A stretch of DNA of 64,000 nucleotides from Gaetbulibacter_A sp043876815. GTDB taxonomy: Bacteria; Bacteroidota; Bacteroidia; Flavobacteriales; Flavobacteriaceae. The stretch covers positions 744,001 to 808,000 of the forward strand of contig NZ_JBAWKA010000002.1 in the NCBI RefSeq assembly GCF_043876815.1. The letters are read 5' to 3'. Below are positions 17,658 to 26,513 of this stretch, one piece after another. Both the position numbers and the translations under genes were made by a program. The notes below the pieces were generated by a model. The model saw only the letters and a program-made list of their open reading frames with translations. It was not told where the DNA came from and searched no databases. Positions within the stretch are counted from its first letter, which is position 1, and each line of letters opens with the position of its first letter.

Positions 17658-20081
17658 ATGATCTTTAATTTGAAAAATAGCCTAACCTTCTCAGTTATAT
17701 TATCTTTATTTCTCCTTTTATCTTGTAATCAAAAACAGGAAGTAGAGATTAATAGAACAAAAACAAATATTAATAATGATTGGTTATATTCTGAAAACCA
17801 AACAGAAGATATCAGTCAAATAAATGAAACATTAGATTGGAGTCCTATATCTCTGCCACATACGTGGAATTCTGAAGATGTAATGGATATGGAACCTGGG
17901 TATCGCAGAAGTTCTAGCTGGTACAAGAAAAATCTCAAAATCAATAAAATAAGGCACCAACAATATATCCTATATTTTGAAGGCTCAAATATTACATCAA
18001 AAGTTTATATAAATGGAAAAAAAGCAGGGCAACATATTGGAGGTTATATTGGTTTTAACATTAATATAAGTAATTATTTAAAAAATGGAGATAATGAAAT
18101 ATTAGTTTGGGTTGATAGTAGTTATAATCCGGATATTATTCCTTCGCAAAAAAGTGATTTTTTTATTTATGGAGGCATTACCCGCGATGTATGGTTAATA
18201 ACAAAACCAATTGAAGCGATTGCCGGGGTAAAAGTGTCTACACCAAAAGTTTCTGAAAAAGAAGCTAGCTTAAGGGTTATAACCAACTTAGAAATTCCTG
18301 AGAAGAATCTGAATGATATAAAAGTTAAATTAATTTTAAAAGATCCCATTGGGAAACAGGTGAAATCCAAAATTGTAAGCCCATCAGGGTTTAATACAGT
18401 GGTGACAATTGATGATATAAAATCCCCAAAATTATGGGATACCGAAACTCCTAATTTATATACAATTGAAATTCAGTTGTTAAAAAATAATAAAATTATT
18501 GACGAAATAATTGAGCGGGTTGGTTTCCGTTGGTTTGAGTTTAAAGATCATGGTGCTTTTTATCTAAATGGAAAACGTTTATTATTGCGAGGAACTCACA
18601 GACATGAAGAACATGCAGGCTTAGGCTCAGCTTTGAGCAACGCCCAACATCGTAAAGACATAGAGCAAATAAAAGACATGGGTGCCAATTTTGTTCGTTT
18701 AGCGCATTACCCGCAAGATCCAGAAATTTATAAAACATGTGATGAATTAGGAATTTTAGTTTGGGATGAGCTACCATGGTGCCGAGGAGGCATAGGAGGG
18801 GATGTCTGGAAAAGGAATACAAAAAACATGTTGAAAGAGATCATAGCACAAAATTATAATCATCCAAGTATTATTATATGGTCACTGGGAAATGAAATGG
18901 ATTGGTTACCGGATTTTAAAGATGGAGACAATATTGAAGAAATAAATAGTTATTTAAAAGAGTTGAATACCCTGGTTCATGAGATAGATCCATCAAGAAA
19001 AACAGCGTTTCGAAAATATTATGAAGGATCTGATATAGTTGATGTATTTTCACCTTCAATTTGGTCGGGGTGGTATTCGGGAAGTTACAAAAGTTATCAA
19101 AAAGCCCTGGATTTATATAAAAAGGAATACCCTCATTTTGTGCATGCAGAGTATGGTGGTTCAAGTCACCTAGGTAGACATTCAGAAAATCCTATTACTG
19201 GAGAGGGTATTATCAACGCTGATGGATGGGAGGAAGCCATTGTTCAAAGCGATGTGCCAAATATTGCCCAAGTAGGTGATTGGAGTGAAAACTACATAGT
19301 AGATCTCTTTGATTGGTATTTAAGAATTTCTGAGACAGACACTAGCTTTGTAGGTAATATTCAATGGGCATTCAAAGATTTTGGAACTCCATTACGTCCA
19401 GAAAATGATATTCCTTATATGAATCAAAAGGGATTGGTAGCCAGCAACGGAAATCCAAAAGATGCCTATTATGTCTTTAAAAGTTATTGGGCGAAAAAGC
19501 CTTTTATTTATATAGAATCTCATACATGGACAGAAAGACAAGGCCCTAAAGATTTAGCTCGAAACATAAGTGTTTACAGTAATTGCAAGGAAGTAACCTT
19601 GTTTCACAATGGAAGAAATTTAGGACTAAAACAAAAAGACATAAATGATTTTCCTGCATCTGGTCTTAATTGGGATATACAGTTTATTGAAGGTGAAAAT
19701 GAGTTGATAGCAACTTCTAATAATAATGGGATTATTATAAATGATACACTTTCTGTAAATTATCGCTTTGTTAAAAATGAACCAGCTTACGAACTTTTAT
19801 TAACTTACCAGAAATTAGAAAACGGAAATTATTTGGTTATAGCAACGGCTGTTGATAAAAATGGGCTTAAATGTTTAGATTATGAAGAACCCGTATACTT
19901 TCAATGTCTTACCGGAGGGAAAACTTTAAAACTTCAAGGAACTTATACTGGAAGCGAAAAAATTGCTATGGCAAATGGAAAAGCAAGTATTGAAGTTATT
20001 CCCGATGAAAAAAATAGGCCGATTAAGATGATGGTGATTAACCAAAGTTTTAAAGGTACTTATTTAACAATTGATTATTAA
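17658..20081 (+). CDS. GH2 family glycoside hydrolase, lipoprotein
   Basis: Retaining exo-beta-glycosidase (beta-galactosidase or beta-glucuronidase-like) on a lipid anchor; the lipobox is LLSC (Cys 23). Of 807 residues, the sugar-binding jelly roll has SLPHTWN and GGITRDVW, followed by an Ig-like domain. The TIM barrel has the typical LLRGTHRHEEHAG and NFVRLAHYPQDP. The acid/base is Glu413 in SLGNEMDW and the nucleophile Glu498 in VHAEYGG. The C-terminal part (about residues 620-807) contains beta-sandwich domains of the DUF4982 or Ig type. The next gene starts 13 bp later, so the two are co-transcribed. The exact sugar is not predictable by eye. Confidence 0.92.
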   Translation: MIFNLKNSLTFSVILSLFLLLSCNQKQEVEINRTKTNINNDWLYSENQTEDISQINETLDWSPISLPHTWNSEDVMDMEPGYRRSSSWYKKNLKINKIRHQQYILYFEGSNITSKVYINGKKAGQHIGGYIGFNINISNYLKNGDNEILVWVDSSYNPDIIPSQKSDFFIYGGITRDVWLITKPIEAIAGVKVSTPKVSEKEASLRVITNLEIPEKNLNDIKVKLILKDPIGKQVKSKIVSPSGFNTVVTIDDIKSPKLWDTETPNLYTIEIQLLKNNKIIDEIIERVGFRWFEFKDHGAFYLNGKRLLLRGTHRHEEHAGLGSALSNAQHRKDIEQIKDMGANFVRLAHYPQDPEIYKTCDELGILVWDELPWCRGGIGGDVWKRNTKNMLKEIIAQNYNHPSIIIWSLGNEMDWLPDFKDGDNIEEINSYLKELNTLVHEIDPSRKTAFRKYYEGSDIVDVFSPSIWSGWYSGSYKSYQKALDLYKKEYPHFVHAEYGGSSHLGRHSENPITGEGIINADGWEEAIVQSDVPNIAQVGDWSENYIVDLFDWYLRISETDTSFVGNIQWAFKDFGTPLRPENDIPYMNQKGLVASNGNPKDAYYVFKSYWAKKPFIYIESHTWTERQGPKDLARNISVYSNCKEVTLFHNGRNLGLKQKDINDFPASGLNWDIQFIEGENELIATSNNNGIIINDTLSVNYRFVKNEPAYELLLTYQKLENGNYLVIATAVDKNGLKCLDYEEPVYFQCLTGGKTLKLQGTYTGSEKIAMANGKASIEVIPDEKNRPIKMMVINQSFKGTYLTIDY

Positions 20082-20094
20082 AATTTATTCATGA

Positions 20095-21837
20095 ATGGAG
20101 GCGAAAAGAATCAGAAATATTAGAGAATATTTATTATCATCAAAACTACTAACAATATTATTACTATTTATAGCATCATGTAATTACTCAGAAGACAAAA
20201 GTATAAATCCAAAGGGACAAAGTATTTTGTCCTTACCATATATAAAAGAAACAAACGGGGTAAAACAACTAATTGTAGATGGCGCTCCTTATGTAATGCT
20301 TGGTGGTGAATTATTAAACTCATCGGCATCCAGTATTGAATATATGGATTCAGTTTGGTCAAGATTAAAAGGGTTACACGTTAACACAGTTTTTTTACCA
20401 ATAAATTGGCAACAATTTGAACCGGTTGAAGGCAAATTTGATTACACACTAATTGATGAATACATAAAGAGGGCGCATGAGCATGATTTACACCTCGTCG
20501 TTTTATGGTTTGGTAGCTGGAAAAATGGAAGATCGCATTACACGCCTGATTGGGTTAAAATGGATGTGAATCGTTTCCCCCGTATGCACCTTAAAGACCA
20601 AAAAACAAGTAATACAATTTCTAATTTGAATAATGAATGCTTGATAGCCGATAAGAAAGCCTATGTAAAGTTAATGGAGAGAATTAAACATGTGGATAAA
20701 CATCATACTGTATTAATGGTGCAGATTGAAAATGAAGTTGGACTAAAAGGGGCTTCTAGAGATTTTTCTCCTGCTGCAATTACACTTTTTGAAAAACAAG
20801 TACCGAAGGAATTAATAGAGTATATTAACAAAAATATAGATAAGTTAAAACCTTTTATTCGGGAGGCATATCAAAATAATGGCTCAAAAAGGAAGGGATC
20901 ATGGGCGGAGGTTTTTGGAGAGTCTTTACTTAGTGATGAAATCTTTATGGCCTGGAATTATGCTACCTATATTAACCAGATCTCAGCGGCAGGTAAGGTG
21001 GTTCATAACATTCCTACATTGGTAAATGCTTGGGCTGCAAAAGAAAATCAAATTCCTGGCGATTGGCCAAGCGGTGGACCAAATTACAGAATGTTGGATA
21101 TTTGGCAGGCTGGAGCACCAAACATTGATATTTTTGCAACTGATAATTACGGAGAAAAATTTGATATCAAATCTAAAGCGTTTATACATCACGAAGAAAA
21201 ATTTGATGCCAAGTGTAAAGCGTTTAAACATCAAGGAAATCCCCTATTCATTCCAGAGGCATGTGCTATTTGGCTTAAAGATACCATAAGTGCTCCTGCA
21301 AAAGCATTTTATACCATTGGTCATTATAACGCCATTTGCTTTTCTCCTTTCGGGATCGATCATGATGTTTACCACAGCAATCACCCTATAAAAAATGCCT
21401 ATAAAGCGCTGGACAACTTGTTGCCTTTAATTGTTGTGGCTCAACTCGAGAATAAAGTAAATGCCTTTATGGAAATCGAAGACTCATCTCCATCTTCTTT
21501 TATTTTGGGTGACTTTGAATTTACCCCAAATTATGCCCTTAATAAAGCGCCACATATAAAAGGATTTGGTCTTATTATCCAAATAAGCGAAAATGAATTT
21601 ATTATTGCTGGTAATGCTTTTGAACTTAAATATAAATCAACAGATAAGAATAAACCCTATGCGCAACTTCTTTCTGTGGAGGAAGGATCGTTTGTAGATG
21701 GTAAATGGCAAAAAGGGAAGGTTTTCAATGGTGATGAATTTGGAATAAAATTTCCCGCAAAGCCATTCGGTCTGATTGAAAACGTGGTACTTGACGAGAT
21801 TAGAATTCACAAAGTTAAACTTTTTAATCATGATTAA
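20095..21837 (+). CDS. GH35-like beta-galactosidase (DUF5597 type)
   Basis: This is a lipid-anchored retaining beta-galactosidase-like enzyme; the lipobox is FIASC (Cys about 29). The barrel starts with YVMLGGELLNSSAS and VNTVFLPINWQQFEP. The acid/base pair is in VQIENEVG (Glu214) and the nucleophile is Glu388 in LFIPEA. A C-terminal beta domain of the DUF5597 type (GFGLIIQISENEFIIAG) follows. The 580-residue length fits bacterial GH35 enzymes of this subgroup. A 14-residue tandem duplication (residues 354-381) sits just before the nucleophile strand (see findings). The gene is the second of a pair with the GH2 enzyme and likely trims galactose or a related sugar from the imported glycan. Confidence 0.85.
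   Translation: MEAKRIRNIREYLLSSKLLTILLLFIASCNYSEDKSINPKGQSILSLPYIKETNGVKQLIVDGAPYVMLGGELLNSSASSIEYMDSVWSRLKGLHVNTVFLPINWQQFEPVEGKFDYTLIDEYIKRAHEHDLHLVVLWFGSWKNGRSHYTPDWVKMDVNRFPRMHLKDQKTSNTISNLNNECLIADKKAYVKLMERIKHVDKHHTVLMVQIENEVGLKGASRDFSPAAITLFEKQVPKELIEYINKNIDKLKPFIREAYQNNGSKRKGSWAEVFGESLLSDEIFMAWNYATYINQISAAGKVVHNIPTLVNAWAAKENQIPGDWPSGGPNYRMLDIWQAGAPNIDIFATDNYGEKFDIKSKAFIHHEEKFDAKCKAFKHQGNPLFIPEACAIWLKDTISAPAKAFYTIGHYNAICFSPFGIDHDVYHSNHPIKNAYKALDNLLPLIVVAQLENKVNAFMEIEDSSPSSFILGDFEFTPNYALNKAPHIKGFGLIIQISENEFIIAGNAFELKYKSTDKNKPYAQLLSVEEGSFVDGKWQKGKVFNGDEFGIKFPAKPFGLIENVVLDEIRIHKVKLFNHD
21154..21237 (+). repeat. 42-bp in-frame tandem duplication inside the GH35-like gene
   Basis: Two adjacent 42-base units, 21154-21195 and 21196-21237, match at 35 of 42 positions. 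They encode EKFDIKSKAFIHHE and EKFDAKCKAFKHQG. The copies keep the reading frame. Confidence 0.85.
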
Positions 21838-21848
21838 AGTGGCAAAGG

Positions 21849-21947
21849 TTATTGTCCAATATATGTTCTAGGCTGAAAAATAAATTCTGGTCGATGGCGG
21901 CTACGTATTTCCTCTACTATATTCAAATCTTTAATGATCCTGATTCT
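21849..21947 (-). pseudogene. Possible sulfatase C-terminus relic
   Basis: The minus strand carries 32 open codons after an in-frame TAG (21948-21950), ending at a TAA (21849-21851). Its text DLNIVEEIRSRHRPEFIF resembles the C-terminal helix of S1 sulfatases. The sulfatase encoded just downstream has PEIVEEIANIMEKEH in the same place. There is no start codon and no room for a full gene, so if real it is a remnant. Confidence 0.35.
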
Positions 21948-21957
21948 CTAAAAGTAA

Positions 21958-22041
21958 CATGTGCCAAATAATGGCAATACTCATATTGTTGGAATTAGCA
22001 AAAAGCCAATCTGGGATTATGGAATAAAAATATTAGGTTAA
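21958..22041 (+). pseudogene. Short protein-like fragment before the sulfatase gene
   Basis: Twenty-seven open codons follow an in-frame TAA (21955-21957) and end at a TAA (22039-22041). They contain NGNTHIVGISKKPIWDYGIK. There is no ATG. It reads like the end of a larger protein but is too short to assign. It overlaps no gene and lies 25 bp before the sulfatase start codon. Confidence 0.25.
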
Positions 22042-22066
22042 TAAACATTTAATTAAGAATTAATAA

Positions 22067-23518
22067 ATGAAAAAATCAATAAGCTCGTTAGGAACTGTTA
22101 TTTTATTGATAATCCTTATTGCTTGTAAAGATCAAGAAAAGATTAAAGAAATTAATAAAACAAAAAGAACAAACATAATCTATATATTGGCAGATGATTT
22201 AGGTTATGGTGATTTAAGTTTAACAGGGCAAGTTAAGTTTTCAACACCCAATATTGATAAGTTGGCAAAGGATGGAATGTTTTTTGCCCAACATTATTCT
22301 GGATCAACAGTCTGCGCTCCCTCACGATCTTCGTTAATGACAGGAAAACATACCGGACACACTTTTATTCGAGGAAATAGAGAAATTAGGCCTGAAGGAC
22401 AATTCCCATTAGATTCTTCAATAATTATACTTCCTGAACTTTTAAAAATGGGTGGTTATGTAACTGGGGCTTTTGGTAAATGGGGACTAGGCTATCCTGG
22501 TTCCGAAGGAGACCCTATCAATCAGGGGTTTGATGAATTCTATGGATATAATTGTCAACGCATGGGTCATAATTATTACCCAAATCATTTGTGGCATAAT
22601 CAAAGCAAAGACATACTAGAAGGTAATAGTGGAAATAAAACGGAATCTTATGCTCCCGATATTATTCATCAAAAGGCACTCGATTTTCTTGAGAAAAATA
22701 AAGACACTACTTTTTTTATGTATTATCCGTCTATAATTCCTCATGCGGAACTTGCGGCACCTGAAAGGTATATGGAAAAATTTAGAGGAAAACTTTTACC
22801 TGAAATAGTATTTGAGGGTCAAGATTATGGTAGTGAACGGTATAAGAAAGGCGGTTACGGATCTCAAAAAGAAACTCATGCTGCTTTTGCTGCCATGGTG
22901 AGTCTTTTAGACGATCAGGTAGGCGAGATAAGAAAAAAAATAGAAGATCTTGGTTTGGCAGAAAATACAATAATTATTTTTTCCTCTGATAACGGCCCTC
23001 ATAAGGAGGGTGGTGCCGATCCTGATTATTTTAATAGTAATAGAGAGTTAAAAGGATATAAACGTGATTTATATGAAGGAGGAATAAGAGTACCCATGAT
23101 TGCATACTGGCCTAGTCAAATTAAGGCAAATTCAACTTCCAATCATATCTCTGCTTTTTGGGATATTCTGCCTACTATTTGCGAAATAGCAAATACAAAA
23201 ACCCCGGAGGGATTAGATGGTATCTCAATGTTACCTGAATTTTTGGGAGAGAAACAATCGAAGCATAAGTATTTATATTGGGAATTTCATAAAAGAGGAG
23301 GTCGCCAGGCTGTAAGAATGGGGGATTGGAAAGGTATACGATTGAATATGGATAATAATCCGCTTGCACCCATAGAGCTTTATAATCTAGCTGTTGATAT
23401 AGGTGAAAATAATAATATTGCTTCTAAAAATCCTGAAATTGTGGAAGAAATTGCAAATATTATGGAGAAAGAACATTGCCGTTCAAAGGTTTATAGCTTT
23501 TCCTATGAAATAAATTAA
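22067..23518 (+). CDS. S1 family (formylglycine) sulfatase, lipoprotein
   Basis: This enzyme hydrolyses sulfate esters from the glycan. The signal peptide ends in a lipobox LIAC (Cys about 20). The metal site ADDLGYGD lies near residue 43. The formylglycine signature CAPSR is at Cys83, followed by the typical SLMTGKHTGHT. The second metal-binding element SSDNGPH lies near residue 307. At 483 residues it is in the normal range. It needs the formylglycine-generating or anSME maturase, which is not in the window. It is followed after 31 bp by the three-module protein, so both are likely in one transcript. Confidence 0.95.
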   Translation: MKKSISSLGTVILLIILIACKDQEKIKEINKTKRTNIIYILADDLGYGDLSLTGQVKFSTPNIDKLAKDGMFFAQHYSGSTVCAPSRSSLMTGKHTGHTFIRGNREIRPEGQFPLDSSIIILPELLKMGGYVTGAFGKWGLGYPGSEGDPINQGFDEFYGYNCQRMGHNYYPNHLWHNQSKDILEGNSGNKTESYAPDIIHQKALDFLEKNKDTTFFMYYPSIIPHAELAAPERYMEKFRGKLLPEIVFEGQDYGSERYKKGGYGSQKETHAAFAAMVSLLDDQVGEIRKKIEDLGLAENTIIIFSSDNGPHKEGGADPDYFNSNRELKGYKRDLYEGGIRVPMIAYWPSQIKANSTSNHISAFWDILPTICEIANTKTPEGLDGISMLPEFLGEKQSKHKYLYWEFHKRGGRQAVRMGDWKGIRLNMDNNPLAPIELYNLAVDIGENNNIASKNPEIVEEIANIMEKEHCRSKVYSFSYEIN

Positions 23519-23549
23519 GAATTATTTAAAACTAAAAATAAATTTAAAT

Positions 23550-26507
23550 ATGATGATTAAACGAGGACCTTTTTTATTAGTTATAGCTTTAAGCATATTA
23601 ATAAATTTGCAATCAGTTCAGGGGCAAATTAAACTACCAGCCATTTTTTCATCTCATATGACGTTTCATCCAAATTCTGAGGTGATGTTATGGGGATGGG
23701 CAGATGCAATGGAGAAAATAACCATTGAAACATCCTGGTTAGGGAAGCCTTTAGATACACATGCGGATTCAAGTGGAAATTGGAGGATTAGTTTACAAAC
23801 AACCGATAGCAATAAACCTCAGATAATTAATATCAAAGGTGAAAAATCTTCTATTTTATTGGAAAACGTCTATTTTATTGAAATGGGGCCGGCGTCTAAA
23901 AAAGCTTCAAATAGCACTCTGGTTTACCCTGGAGAAGACGGGAGTCTTGTTTATAAGCCATATACGGAAAATGGTGATAAGATATTAGATTTTTCATATT
24001 GTGGATACCAACGCAGTGAAACGCCGATTCCTGATATCCCCGTTGTTGCTCAGCTTAAACCACCTTCAGGAAAAGCAACTGAGGTAGGTACGATGGCCTA
24101 TTTAAGTGGTCCTGATAGCCAGGAAAAAATTCAGAGTGCGCTTGATAGCATAGCTTCTCTTCCCCCAAATGTGGATGGTTTTCGAGGAACCCTACTCTTA
24201 ACTAAAGGAACTTACTATGTGAATGGAAGCTTGCTTATTCGTTCCGGTGTTGTTTTGCGAGGCGAAGGCGACGGTCCTTTGGGAACAACACTGATCTTTA
24301 AAAATCCCAAGGGAACAGGAATTTATGTGGGTGATTCGGAGGCGGAAATTGTGAGTATAGGAGACCCAACCAAAATTACGGACACCTATATTCCTGCAGC
24401 TAGTATGAATGTATCTGTAAAAGATCCAAGTACTTTTAGAAAGGGAGACCATGTGCTCATCACCAAAACGACGAATGATGAATGGATAAAAGATCTCGGA
24501 ATGGATCGGATAACAGAAATTAGACCAAATAATAAACGTGTGAAGAACTGGAAGGCTAATTCCTTTCAACTGGAACATGTTCGTCAAATCACAGATGTAA
24601 AAGGAAATAGGTTAACATTGGATGTTCCATTACCGCAGTCAATTGCTACTGAGCATGGTGGTGGAACAATTGAAAAAATAAGTATTGACGAAATTGATTC
24701 ATTTTGCGGGGTAGAGTCTTTACGCATTGTTTCGAATTATGATTCATCTATCAAAGCTGTCGATAAAGAGAACAAAGAATACTTCAGTGATGAGAAGAGC
24801 AATCTCAATTGTGGAATAGACCTAGCCAGCGTTAACGGTTGGGTTCAAAATTGTACAGTAAAACATGTGCGCCTTGCTGCCGTTAGAGCGAGTAATAACG
24901 CTCGATTTTGTACCGTTCGGGACTGTAAATCGCTTCAGCCTGTTTCTCCAATCAAGGGAGGGAGAAGATATTCTTTCTTAACCAATGGTGGAAGTCAAAT
25001 ATTGTTCTATAACTGCTATGCTGAAAAGGGACGTCATGATTTCGTGGTAGGTAGTCGGGTTTCGGGCCCTAACGCATTCGTTAATTGTACAGCCATTAAT
25101 TCTACATCAATATCTGAACCACATCATCGGTGGAGCACAGGAATCCTCTACGACAATATTACTCTGAAAAAAGGAGGGACTCTTGCAGCCTTGAACCGCG
25201 GTGATTCTGGGTCAGGTCATGGCTGGGCCGGCGCAAATGTGGTTTTTTGGAACAGTAATGCGGAAGCGGTTGTAGTTATGGATCCACCGACTTCGGAACA
25301 GAACTTCGCTATTGGTTATTCAGGTGAAATACATGATTCGTATCCAACCGACAGACTGGAATATGCAAACGCCCGATCCGGTTATCTTGGCACACCAAAT
25401 GCAGCTGTTTACAAAGGATTTGTCCTCATGGGTAGCGGTTACATAGAACACCCGGATAGACGGGTAGCTCCAAGAAGCCTTTTTATACAGCAATTGGAGG
25501 ATCGTATTGGCAGTAAACGTTTAGCTCGAGTAATGAGTATTCCTGGGAAGATAAGGATAGGGAAAAAACCTAAGAAAATTGAAACCAAGGATCAGGCATT
25601 TTCTGCTAAAAATGAGTCTATTAGCCAAGATTCAATAATGTTGGAAGGCAAGTGGATAACCGTTCGTAAGAAGAAGTTTGAGCCCACATTAAGAGATATT
25701 TCATACGGTCCTTTTGAGCGGAATAAACTGGATTTTTGGAAAGCTGAATCTAAAACTCCAACACCTCTGGTATTTTATATCCATGGAGGTGGTTGGGGTG
25801 GTGGCAGTAAAGAATCTAACAACGGTCCCTATCTCAGTTTATTAAAAAAAGGTATTTCTTATGTAAGTATTAATTATCGCCTAGCTCGAAACGGGAACGT
25901 ACTACCATGTAGCCTTCATGATGCCGCGAGAGCACTTCAATTTGTAAGAAGTAAAGCTAAGGAGTGGAATATTGATCCCGATAGAATAATTGCATCAGGA
26001 GGATCGGCAGGAGGTTGTTCAAGTTTGTGGTTGGCTTGCCATGACGACATGGCTAATCTGAATAGTGAAGATCCTATTGAGAGGGAATCCACACGACTTC
26101 TCGCAGCCGCAGTGATTTCAGCACAAACTACCATAGATCCATGGATAATACAACAGCGAATTGGAAACTCAGCCACTAGCCATTCAATGATTTGGAAGTC
26201 TGTTGGAGCAACCAGTCCAAAGGATTTATTTGAGAACTGGGAAAATTATAAGGATTTGTCGGTGGAATGCTCGCCCCTCACACATCTTAGTAAAAATGAT
26301 CCTCCACTTTATTTGAGCTATACCAGCATTAGTAAAAAGCCAATAACGAAGGATGGTATTCATAATGCTGAATTTGGTAACATACTGAAAGAGGCCGCTG
26401 ATTCTATAGGCGTTAATTGTAAAATTGAAATTAAAAGTAAGGAGACGCGTCAGAAGGAATTGGAAAAATTTATGTTTCGAATCTTTAATAAATCAAAAAT
26501 AAAATAA
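23550..26507 (+). CDS. Three-module protein: SASA-like N-domain, beta-helix, alpha/beta esterase
   Basis: The 985 residues begin with a signal peptide. Residues about 25-110 read like the first beta-sandwich of sialate O-acetylesterases (LPAIFSSHMTFHPNSEVMLWGWAD), but the catalytic GQSNM part is absent. Residues about 150-670 form a right-handed parallel beta-helix (LLLTKGTYYVNGSLLIRSGV, VVLRGEGDG), the fold of pectate-lyase-like enzymes. Residues about 715-985 form an alpha/beta hydrolase with the oxyanion motif HGGGW (His745) and nucleophile Ser819 in GGSAGG, as in carbohydrate esterases. A polysaccharide lyase or binding module fused to a deacylating esterase is the best reading. The substrate is unknown. 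It lies 6 bp upstream of the DUF1961 gene. Confidence 0.85.
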   Translation: MMIKRGPFLLVIALSILINLQSVQGQIKLPAIFSSHMTFHPNSEVMLWGWADAMEKITIETSWLGKPLDTHADSSGNWRISLQTTDSNKPQIINIKGEKSSILLENVYFIEMGPASKKASNSTLVYPGEDGSLVYKPYTENGDKILDFSYCGYQRSETPIPDIPVVAQLKPPSGKATEVGTMAYLSGPDSQEKIQSALDSIASLPPNVDGFRGTLLLTKGTYYVNGSLLIRSGVVLRGEGDGPLGTTLIFKNPKGTGIYVGDSEAEIVSIGDPTKITDTYIPAASMNVSVKDPSTFRKGDHVLITKTTNDEWIKDLGMDRITEIRPNNKRVKNWKANSFQLEHVRQITDVKGNRLTLDVPLPQSIATEHGGGTIEKISIDEIDSFCGVESLRIVSNYDSSIKAVDKENKEYFSDEKSNLNCGIDLASVNGWVQNCTVKHVRLAAVRASNNARFCTVRDCKSLQPVSPIKGGRRYSFLTNGGSQILFYNCYAEKGRHDFVVGSRVSGPNAFVNCTAINSTSISEPHHRWSTGILYDNITLKKGGTLAALNRGDSGSGHGWAGANVVFWNSNAEAVVVMDPPTSEQNFAIGYSGEIHDSYPTDRLEYANARSGYLGTPNAAVYKGFVLMGSGYIEHPDRRVAPRSLFIQQLEDRIGSKRLARVMSIPGKIRIGKKPKKIETKDQAFSAKNESISQDSIMLEGKWITVRKKKFEPTLRDISYGPFERNKLDFWKAESKTPTPLVFYIHGGGWGGGSKESNNGPYLSLLKKGISYVSINYRLARNGNVLPCSLHDAARALQFVRSKAKEWNIDPDRIIASGGSAGGCSSLWLACHDDMANLNSEDPIERESTRLLAAAVISAQTTIDPWIIQQRIGNSATSHSMIWKSVGATSPKDLFENWENYKDLSVECSPLTHLSKNDPPLYLSYTSISKKPITKDGIHNAEFGNILKEAADSIGVNCKIEIKSKETRQKELEKFMFRIFNKSKIK

Positions 26508-26513
26508 CGTGGC

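Noticed and set aside
18541..18822. Antisense frames inside the GH2, GH35 and HTCS genes
   Set aside because: They lie wholly within strongly supported enzymes and read as shadow translations.
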